Assembly (NCBI GenBank): GCA_047495785.1
Contig: JBLDXI010000010.1
Coordinates: 62,001-126,000, forward strand
Source: Lepidodermella squamata
Lineage: Eukaryota > Gastrotricha
Length of the DNA: 64,000 nucleotides
Direction: 5' to 3'
Positions 56,860-64,000 of this stretch are shown here, piece by piece. Every line of letters begins with the position of its first letter. The first letter of the stretch is position 1. The notes under the pieces were generated by a model. That model saw only the letters and a program-made list of their open reading frames with translations. It did not search any database and had not been told where the DNA came from. Both the position numbers and the translations under genes were made by a program.

Positions 56860-57930
56860 TTTTCACTAATGAAGATGGAAAATAGTTGTCCGATTTTCAC
56901 GAATAATGATAATAAATTGGGTTCGGCTAAAAACTCATAGGGATATAATGCTCATTTGAAATCTGTCAAGTTTCATTCCTCGAGAACGTTAGCTTATTTA
57001 AATGACTTTTCAACGGTTTACTCGTTTCCGAATGATGTCTCCAAATTCATATTTTTATTGCTTATTTAGCAACTGTTTCTGAATTTTTATTGTTGATCAG
57101 CACGCGTTGTAATAAAAAGCGACCCGATTTCAAGTGTTTCTCAATTTTTATTACAATATCCGCACATTAAATCGCGTACAATCGGGTTGCTTGAAAACTT
57201 TTATTACTTAACGGCGCACCATATTGACACATGTCATCGGGCAGCGTCTAAGAAAAAAAAATACAATGAATTTTGATTGATTTATGTCTTTAAGAACTTA
57301 CACTTTTCCGGATCCTGTTCCATATATGATCTGAATGAATGAAATGGAAATTTAGCTATTTTGAATTAAATGTAGTCATGAAAAATCATACCTGAGGATC
57401 CCATCGATTTCCAGTGTGTGTAAAACGGTCTATTTCTAATTTCTATGAATAACTTCGTTCGAGCAAACTGCGGCGGAATGTGATGATTCCGTCAACATTA
57501 AAGGCATTGGCGAAACAGTACAACGATGAACTTGAATTGTGGATAACTGCTCCAGATTAGAATTGAATCCCCAGAGTTTCATTGCGAAATCTTAATTTTT
57601 ATTACAGCAGTTCTTCTTTCCATAGCATCGGAACAGCCTAAGATCATAGACGCTAAATTTAAGAATAAATGTACGCAGTTTCAATGGCATGCTACTACTA
57701 CATAGTAGCATGGACGTAGGCTATTAACATTCAGTCGAGTGTGTGTCGCGTCCAATTTTTATTTCTCATATAGTATCGCATATAATATAGTTTCAAGCTG
57801 CGTCAGAGGTGTAGTTAAATCTTTAATGCCAGTCACTATTATCCACCCCGACGAAAATACATTCACGCATGTTGAACCATTGGTCACATTTTTACACCGC
57901 AGTGCCGGAAATCTAGTATTATCATATTCG
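56860..57930. repeat. Non-coding interior with hairpins
   Basis: TTGTAATAAAAA near 57108 is mirrored by TTTTTATTACAA near 57155, and CATGCTACTA is mirrored by TAGTAGCATG at 57688-57712. A plus-strand frame at 57739-57942 is open but unsupported. This divides the late-type ORFs from the TBP-like gene. Confidence 0.4.
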
Positions 57931-59200
57931 TCAGTTTCCTAACTCCGACAAATTAATTATTTTCGTAAATACCTCAATTTTAGCATTACAAATTAAATAA
58001 ACATTAATTTTTCGACTTTCCGCATCGGAAAAAAATATGTTTTTATTGAGCGAAGAAAGGTCGTCTTCGGGCGCTAACGCGGAAAATCTTTCCAAAGCCT
58101 GTAGAGCGCCCGGTTTTGGAAAGAAATATCCACTTCCCGCCAAAAAAGGTCGCATTATTTCCTATTTTTTTTAATTCAATTTTTGGAAGTTGAAATCATA
58201 AGCAAAACTTTTACAAATTTTTAAAATAAAATTTTCACTCCTCGCTTTGTAAAACGCTAGGAAAGTTTGAGAAAATAGCGAATATTACTCGCGCACAGAG
58301 TTTGGCAACACGAGCTATTAAGGCCTCAGTTATGTTTATTCCAGTTGGCATCTTTCCCGCAAGAGTACTGTTTACCAGGCGAATCTTAGATACCTTTATG
58401 GCAGTGTTGTCTTGCCGCTGTAGTTTCCTTGCCAGTTTTCGCCCATAAATTTTTGCCAGTTCAGGATTCTTCGTAAAAAGCACTACTTTCCCGTTTTTAA
58501 ATAGCAAAGCGTTGAAGTGCGGCTCTTTAATGACGAGAGCATTTGGAAACTTTTGTTTAAGCTCAACCTAATCGATTACTGTTCATCCGTATATTCGCCA
58601 TACTTGCTAACTGTCATAGAATCACTAGAAAAATTACAATTTAATTTTCTCAAAAGAGCCTTTAATATACCTCGCTACTCCCATATTACGTATGAATGTT
58701 TATTGAAACGTAGTGGAATGGACTCCTTGGAAAAGCGTCGCTTTAAAAATGATTTGAAATTAACTTATAAGCTGTATCACCACTTCTATGATGTCACTTT
58801 TGACGACTTCTATGAATTTTCTAAATCAAATTACGCTAGCAAACACCGGCTAAGACCTTCTAAGTGTAAACGCGATTGCAAAAAATATTTTTTTAACAGA
58901 AGAACAATTAATTATTGGAACAAACTACCTGCTGACGTCGTTTCTGCCTCTCTAAATGTTTTTAAACAATATCTTAATGTTGACTGTAACCTAGAGAAAT
59001 ATCTTTTATCCTCAGTGAGGCGCCTGGCTGGCTAATTGCATACGCATGAAAAGTGCACTTGCGACAACAAATAAATAAATAAATAAATAACCATTTTGAA
59101 GAGGTGAATAATTTTCCGCAGATCAAAATGTACCCCCAGCGGGTTAGCGGTTCCAGAGTGTGGAAACAACATTTTGCACAGTAACATCAATTTCAAGCAT
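57931..59200 (-). pseudogene. TBP-core-like gene, frameshifted and split by a LINE fragment
   Basis: Starts at the ATG 59198-59200 (MLEIDVTVQNVVSTL), like the start of a TBP core domain with no N-terminal extension. A frameshift near 59140-59150 leads to LGVHFDLRKI, which ends at 59092. After a LINE fragment (58568-59091) the frame resumes at 58567 with FPNALVIKEPHFNALLFKNG, then KVV, KIYGRKLARKLQ and KIRLVNS, matching the first TBP repeat and the start of the second. A 127-nt GT-AG segment (58162-58288) then joins in phase to 58161-57931, whose INVYLICNAKIEVFTK corresponds to the last strands of the second repeat. TBP binds TATA DNA and nucleates transcription. It may be a host TBP-related relic or a virus-type TBP; TBP homologues are known in some large DNA viruses. 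Product status uncertain because of the frameshift. Confidence 0.55.
58568..59091 (+). mobile_element. 5'-truncated non-LTR retrotransposon (CR1/Jockey-like 3' end)
   Basis: The open frame ending at 59035 has the C-terminal region of a LINE reverse transcriptase polyprotein (LIDYCSSVYSPYLL, SLEKRRFKNDLKLTYKLYHH, NYWNKLPADVVSASLNVFKQ). A short 3' UTR and an (AAAT)n tail at about 59069-59090 follow. It is inserted antisense to the TBP-like gene. No long target-site duplication is visible. Confidence 0.8.
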
Positions 59201-59437
59201 TTATTTAATATTCCAAGAAAAATGAGAAAATGAGGTAACATGACGAATTTACTTGCTTTTTATTACATTCTACCTGTTACGATTTCTCTGCATATACATT
59301 GTATAAATGGTGCCGAGATGCAACGCTCAGTTTTCAAACAAATTTTTTGGCGAAATCTTACAAAATTTATATCAACTGTACAATACCTTGTCATATTCTT
59401 ACGCATCATTTTACTTGGCAACTTTACTTATCCTGAA

Positions 59438-59700
59438 ATGGCTAATCCTCAAATAGCTGAAATTTTCTTTCAACTATTTGTAAACCTGTACGTATTTAAT
59501 GTCAAAAAATTCAACATACCTTATATTTTTCTTTCTTCAGCTACGACGAGGCAGGTCAAATGTATGATCACTTGCAGAACTCAGTAGCCAGCTACAACAC
59601 TATCATCCAGATATTATGGGACATTCACGGATTACTCGTACCTCATCCTCCTCCACAGCCCCCTAGTCCTCCTGTGGAGGAGGAAAATGCCAACTGGTGA
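59438..59700 (+). CDS. Right-end small helical protein, 69 aa, two exons
   Basis: Exons 59438-59487 and 59541-59700 join in phase across a 53-nt intron (GTACGTATT to TTTCTTCAG). The product starts MANPQIAEIFFQLFVNLYDE, is helical through ASYNTIIQILWDIHGLLVPH, and ends in a proline-rich, then acidic segment (PPPQPPSPPVEEENANW). An upstream in-frame extension exists. It points toward the right inverted repeat, mirroring the left-end gene in place and plan. Function unknown. Confidence 0.5.
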
Positions 59701-60227
59701 CCTGTATATAAAAAAAATAATCAACATTATTACAATATTATTAAACATTATATTAACCTTTGTATTTCAAAATCGCTATCGAAATCTAATCGAAGTAAAT
59801 GTAAAGATTGCACTCCATGGCTTTTCTCAATCCAAGGATACAAATAGAAAAATGCAGTCGAGTTTTACTAACTTTTGTATGCTGAAATGTCTTTCATTAC
59901 CAGAGCGGAATCTACACATATGACGAAAAGGTTGACTCCGCATTTATTATCATAGCAAGTTGCCGTTATGTCAAGCTGACATTTTAAGAATATTCGCAGC
60001 TGACCGTTGGCGAGACATAAAAGCTTGGCTTGGTCTCGTAAAACGTGACAATTCCAGAGGGTACTTTCACTCTTGCAAGATGACTCATGCATTGGTTACT
60101 TTTGCGTCACATGCCCATTACATTTTAGAAGTTAGAATTTATGCCGGAAGAGTCAAGGTCATATTTTGGTATTTTTGCGCTGAAATAATGGTTGGCGGGA
60201 AAGTTTCAATTTTCCTTTTCAAAAACT

Positions 60228-60381
60228 AGCGAGTGACCGTTGGAATTTTGGAAAATTCAAATTTTGACTAGGGTTTTGGCGGGAATATTGTGTGTGTGTC
60301 AAGGTCATAATTTGGCGGTAAAATAGCTTTTGGCGGGAAAATTTCAAATTATTTTTCCGTTGGAAAAATCAATCGATATCG
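60228..60381 (-). repeat. Right terminal inverted repeat
   Basis: Mirror of 54987-55114, with an extra ~27-bp GTGTGTGTGTCAAGGTCATA segment inserted. It ends CGATATCG, directly followed by CTAGGGTTAGGG telomere-like repeats. Confidence 0.9.
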
Positions 60382-60500
60382 ACTAGGGTTAGGGATTATC
60401 GATTAGGGTTAGTGTTAATGATTATGGTTAAGCCCTAGGAATAGTGTTAAGGATTAGGGTTAAGCCCTAGGAATAGTGTTAAGGATTAGGGTTAGGGTTA
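60382..60500. repeat. Degenerate TTAGGG-type interstitial telomeric repeats, block 1
   Basis: TTAGGG units alternate with variants such as ATTAGGGTTAAGCCCTAGG, which also introduces short inverted units. Confidence 0.85.
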
Positions 60501-60760
60501 CGCCTATTTACGCCTACCTGAACTATAAATTTAGCTTCTCCAGGCGCGTGCGTGCTGCGTGGAACCGTCTGCCGTCTTGCGTGGTTAACAACTCTCACAG
60601 TGCTTTTTGCAAACATATAAAATTTAATTCGCCTTCATTGGTAAACTACGTGACTTCTGTGGTGAGGCGCCAAGAAACAACTTTCTGCTAAACTAAACCT
60701 AACTATTTGCTAACTGTTGATAAACAATTTGCAATAAAAATGAGAATGAGAGAATGAGAA
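60501..60760 (+). mobile_element. 3' end of a second LINE
   Basis: A LINE-type C terminus (FSFSRRVRAAWNRLPSCVVN, VVRRQETTFC then stop at 60691) with a 3' UTR and a short ATGAGA-type tail, embedded between telomere-like repeats and a partial copy of the element terminus. Confidence 0.65.
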
Positions 60761-60815
60761 TTTTGGCGGGAAATTAATTCAAAATCAATCAATATCGGTT
60801 ATCGGCTAGGGATTA
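60761..60815. repeat. Partial second copy of the element terminus
   Basis: TTTTGGCGGGAAATTAATTC...AATCAATATCGGTTATCGGCTAGG resembles 60328-60385 of the right inverted repeat, again running into TTAGGG repeats. Confidence 0.6.
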
Positions 60816-60935
60816 TCGATTAGGGTTAGGGTTAAGGATTAGGGTTAAGCCCTAGGGTTAGGGTTAGGGTTAAGCCCTAGGCCTAGGGTTAGGGTTAAGG
60901 AATCCTGTTAGGGTTAGGGTTAGGGTTAGGGTTAG
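60806..60935. repeat. TTAGGG-type interstitial telomeric repeats, block 2
   Basis: Up to four perfect consecutive GTTAGG units near the end, with AAGCCCTAGG variants. Confidence 0.85.
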
Positions 60936-61144
60936 CTCAAGGTCAAGGTCGCGCGGGAAATATTCAAATCGGAAAAACCGTTAACTTTTCCTCCCCCCTA
61001 CTACTGTTAGCTAAATCTCGCTTCGATCGTAGGAGATTTTCGTGTAGCTAACGCGCAAAATTAACGAATTTGACCAAATGAAATGACCAAATGAATCAGT
61101 TTTATTTTTCGTCCTCCGTAGGCATGTGATGTTAACGAATTTGT

Positions 61145-61400
61145 TGTTAAAAATTTATTTATTTATTTATTATTTAGAAGCTATTACACCCAAAGAGGGA
61201 AGCTTGACAAAGTATAAGGAAAACAACATATAATTGCAGGACAGGATCACATTTAGGACAGGAAAAGTGCTGTAGAAGAAACAAAGTTATAGAATTAGGA
61301 TTAGAAATACACATAAATGTGTATATATAATAATGATAGGTATTAGTAAAAATCGCAACAAAAGTGTAATAAAACAAAACAGCATTTCAGCAGTATAAAA
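61145..61400 (-). mobile_element. 3' tail of a third LINE (minus strand)
   Basis: The minus strand reads TTTGTCAAGCTTCCCTCTTT, then TGTAATAGCTTCTAAATAATAAATAAATAAAT, typical of LINE 3' UTR plus tail. No intact coding frame. Confidence 0.45.
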
Positions 61401-61554
61401 ATAAAGTGTATTCAATCAGGTCAGAAAACCAGTCGAAACCCACGAAAAGTTGCAGCGAAATGAGAATATAGCGAGCGATTTTCGCTGGACTGGAACTCAG
61501 ATGAAAAAGTAGAATTCGGTGTTTCCATTATTCTCTAGCTGTAACTAGTTACCG

Positions 61555-61830
61555 ATGGAGAGAACGCGGCTTAATCATGAAATAACTGTTGTCTGGAAAT
61601 GTCTTCCTCATCAAGCGTCAATCCTCATTAAAAAAGTTGGTGAGCCAATTATCGTGCGAGCCCCAGAAATCAGACTGCCCTTTATATGCGTCGAAATCAA
61701 GAAGCCAGCTCAACTTGACCCATGGATAAAACACGGAGTCATTCCGATTCAAAGAAGTGAGTTTGATTTTTTTGACAGGAAGTTCAAATCACCAACGCTC
61801 TCAAGAAAGACGAAAGCCAAGTGGTTTTAG
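61555..61830 (+). CDS. Unidentified single-exon ORF, 91 aa
   Basis: MERTRLNHEITVVWKCLPHQ through to RKTKAKWF. The composition is balanced and strand-rich (ASILIKKVGEPIIVRAPEIR, LPFICVEIKKPAQLD). There is no signal peptide or membrane segment and no recognised family. It may be a complete small gene or the exon of a larger one; no poly(A) signal is obvious nearby. Confidence 0.4.
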   Translation: MERTRLNHEITVVWKCLPHQASILIKKVGEPIIVRAPEIRLPFICVEIKKPAQLDPWIKHGVIPIQRSEFDFFDRKFKSPTLSRKTKAKWF

Positions 61831-62014
61831 GATGGTACACGTAAATTTATTGAAAGGTAATCACCAACAAGTTATCCATGCTATAAAACAGTGAAATTGG
61901 TTGCAAAATACTTTCAAACTACGACATGGAGACTGATTTTAAAAAACAAGTAATCGCTAAAGCAGAACAATATCACCGATAATTGCATTTTAACCATGAT
62001 CTATTTTGATCCTA

Positions 62015-63083
62015 CTACGCTATATTCGGATAACTAGCGTAGCTGAGAATTCCACACAAGTTCGATCCGCGAGCCATGCGAATGTAGCCCTTGTCACCCC
62101 AACCGGTTCCCCAGCTGTTCTTCACGATCCAGAATTTCTTGCCCGTGGCCGCATCCGTGCCGTAGCCAACAACCAACACAGCATGGTTTATAGCGGTCGA
62201 GCAGGCAGCGTCATTGTAAATGCCGGACTTGTAGAATTGGAAGGAGCTCAAGCCAGCGTTGATGGCGACGGCAACCGGGCCAGTTTGCAGGGCAACCATC
62301 AAAGCGGTTTCGTTGTTCTTCTGAACGTTTGTGAAGCCAGTAATGCTGGAATAGCGAGCCGCCGCGTTGAACTTGCAAGTGTGACTGCTAACACCCGTGT
62401 AAGCATAAGCGGAACCCAAGTTGATGCCAGAGACGTTCTTGACGTAGGCAAAAGCTGAATTCATCCAGCCACCATTGCAGCCGAGGTTACCATACGACCA
62501 CGTGCAGTCCATGAGATTTTGTTCAGAAAACGACATCAAGTTGCCAGATTTGATCTTGTATCGGCTCTCCAGAGCTCCCGTGGAAGAAAAGGCCCAACAT
62601 GATCCGCATGAACCCTGATTTTTGACAGGGGTAACTGCGCTCTTGTTGCGCCAGTCGAGGCTAGCAGGGAGAGCTGCGGACACTATCGATTCGACAAAGG
62701 GGGCAGCACTAACGAGCAGCTGTTCGCCGAGAGGAACCTTAGCACCAAGTCGAGTTGCCGCGAGTTCAGCCGAGCTCAGATCGGCAAGGTCATTGACGTC
62801 CAAGCTGAACGAAGCTCCAGACTTCTGATTGTGGCTGCGGATGAGAGCCAAATTCGCCTTGAAAGTGTCACGACGGCGGCGCTCTTCATTCTTGTCACTG
62901 AAATTCTTCTTGTTCGATAGTTTGAAATCCTCCCAGCCATCATCGTCATTATTGACTGGAGCACATTCTTCAAAAGTGAGGAAAACATAAGTTTCAACAG
63001 AACTTATAATTGAAAATATGGGACGAACCTGTCACGTAGATCAAGGCAAAGACCAAGACTGCGACGTTGTAAAGGTACTGCAT
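62015..63083 (-). CDS. Cathepsin L-like cysteine protease (papain family C1), 335 aa, two exons
   Basis: Exons 63083-63029 and 62967-62015 join in phase 1 across a 61-nt intron. Exon 1 encodes a signal peptide (MQYLYNVAVLVFALIYVT). The propeptide (to about residue 117) shows an ERFNIN-like pattern (EERRRRDTFKANLALIRSHN) and a GNFD-like FSLDVNDLADLS, both typical of cathepsin L. The mature enzyme starts near LPASLDWR. Catalytic residues are visible: oxyanion Gln136 and Cys142 (NQGSCGSCWAFS), His280 (INHAVLVVGYGT) and Asn302 (VKNSWGTGWG). No occluding loop is present, so it is not cathepsin B. Expected role: secreted or lysosomal endopeptidase, for example in digestion. The N-glycosylation-type site NKS lies just after the mature N terminus. 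Confidence 0.95.
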
Positions 63084-63676
63084 TTTTGCAAATCGAAATG
63101 TTGTAAATGAAAAAGTGAAGCGATTGGGATAAGTCGAGAAGTTTAGCTTGTTAGCTTTTTAAGCTGCAAATTGAATGTGATGTTAGATCTTAGCCATACA
63201 ACGAGCTTATATAGATTTCTCTTCGCCCGCCTTGGCGTCGTTCCGAGAGAATCGAACAACCAAAACATACGAAACGGCTTGCCAAATTCATCCGTAAACA
63301 TGTTTACCGTTTGTTTACGCCGTTAGATTCCTCGGAATGACGCGTTCATTACCCGTTTTCTTAGACCGTTACACTTTTCTCCACGAAGAACTGTCGCATG
63401 CATGGTGACGCACTTATCGGTACATGAACAAATCTGCTAAGGGAGATGACGTAGGCTCTGGTTAGTAAGAAACACGATACATGTTTTACTAAGAAATTTC
63501 TACACAACTTAATGGTCACAGAAAAAAATGCTTCAATGTATGTTCTGCTTTTAATCAAGAGATGTACCCGGTAACCGTATTTTTACTGTATTTTGATTGC
63601 ATTCTCATGGCAAAGTTTTTTCATTTTATCGCTGCTATTTGCGAATGGCTACAAGTCCTCATATACCTTTGATATC

Positions 63677-63687
63677 TTTATTTTATT
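63677..63687 (-). terminator. AATAAA poly(A) signals (two overlapping)
   Basis: Two AATAAA hexamers on the minus strand about 35-45 nt downstream of the stop at 63721. Confidence 0.5.
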
Positions 63688-63720
63688 CTAATTTTCTGAA
63701 TTGATTGAAAATCCTTCACA

Positions 63721-64000
63721 TCATCTACCGGGAGGCTCATGAAATGACCGGTATAACGGAACAGTTTTCGACACAAGCTTATTCCGCCTGATAGGGGGCA
63801 AAGATCCGCCGTCTTTCGACATAATCGTCTTGGTACGCCGCTTGGAGTAAGTATCTATCAGTGATTTGTGGAATTTTCTGCCGTCCAAGGAAGCACTCGT
63901 TGCTGCTGACACCAAAGTGTTCGACCGGTCCATAAACTGGGCATGCCTACGCATTCCATGAGGCGGCGTTTCGATTAGGTTAGCCAGGTTGTGAAGAAAT
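63721..64000 (-). CDS. 3' end of an unidentified gene (partial)
   Basis: An open frame enters from the right edge and ends at 63721. The 92 visible residues are basic and serine-rich (SLDGRKFHKSLIDTYSKRRT, LPPIRRNKLVSKTVPLYRSF), with no membrane segment or known domain. AATAAA signals follow the stop. The gene continues beyond the window. Confidence 0.55.
   Translation of the reverse strand, partial: FLHNLANLIETPPHGMRRHAQFMDRSNTLVSAATSASLDGRKFHKSLIDTYSKRRTKTIMSKDGGSLPPIRRNKLVSKTVPLYRSFHEPPGR

Larger units (their letters stand above)
54987..60381. mobile_element. 5.4-kb element with long terminal inverted repeats and a decayed virus-like gene block
   Basis: The termini CGATATCGATTGATTTT... 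(left 54987-55114) and the mirror at 60228-60381 form long inverted repeats with high identity. Inside, minus-strand small ORFs are packed with gaps of 23-66 bp or overlaps, and a further small gene faces outward on the plus strand at the right end. Two late-type ORFs share features with proteins of Polinton/adintovirus-class elements (see entries), but no polymerase, integrase, ATPase or capsid gene is present, so this would be an internally deleted or satellite-like derivative. Nonsense and frameshift breaks show decay. A TBP-core-like gene and an inserted LINE fragment lie in its right half. Confidence 0.6.

Noticed and set aside
54987-60381. Parvovirus/densovirus genome, suggested by the 5-kb size and inverted termini
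   Set aside because: No helicase-type NS1 frame or capsid-type frame is present, and the gene order is different.
62006-62458. Plus-strand frame of 150 codons with glycine- and valine-rich product
   Set aside because: Antisense of the catalytic domain of cathepsin L.

Overview
This is a eukaryotic (animal) nuclear window. Most genes are split by short introns, many of 49-70 nt with T-rich 3' ends (TTTTCAG or TTTTAG), and AATAAA signals follow several stop codons. Clear animal orthologues or families include TBC1D19, WDR27, HP1 proteins, a GABA-B-like receptor, an SLC46-like transporter and a cathepsin L. Same-strand gene blocks are tightly spaced, and many start codons have a 3' splice site 10-30 nt upstream. 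That pattern suggests spliced-leader trans-splicing and operons, as in nematodes and some other small invertebrates. I cannot name the species; a nematode-like small ecdysozoan is a guess.

Layout. 1-0.5 kb: 5' end of a Q-rich gene with a CtBP-type motif. 1-8.1 kb: repeat-rich, with several foldback or TIR elements (two carry tRNA-like modules), a CCGAAGTTT-rich block, and degraded coding relics. 8.4-11.8 kb: three small genes of unknown family. 12.0-14.5 kb: intronless GABA-B-like class C GPCR. 16.1-18.2 kb: SLC46-like MFS transporter. 19.3-23.3 kb: BED-finger/coiled-coil/beta-propeller protein. 23.3-32.3 kb: no gene found. 32.3-39.6 kb: three minus-strand genes in tandem (coiled-coil protein, TBC1D19, coiled-coil/death-domain protein), operon-like. 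40.0-43.3 kb: WDR27 with one apparent frameshift. 44.1-46.6 kb: a disordered protein. 47.7-52.4 kb: six tandem minus-strand genes, four HP1-type chromodomain proteins and two SWIM zinc-finger paralogues, mostly 120-185 bp apart.

54.99-60.38 kb is a 5.4-kb segment bounded by long terminal inverted repeats. It holds compact, partly overlapping ORFs that look like a decayed virus-like (Polinton/adintovirus-type) gene block, a TBP-core-like gene interrupted by a 5'-truncated LINE, and small outward-facing genes at both ends. TTAGGG-type interstitial telomeric repeats and further LINE tails lie just outside its right end. The window closes with an unidentified plus-strand ORF (61.6 kb), a complete cathepsin L gene (62.0-63.1 kb) and the 3' end of another minus-strand gene.

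For multi-exon genes the start and end given span the coding exons, and exon limits are in the evidence. All splice models are by eye, from GT-AG sites and reading phase.
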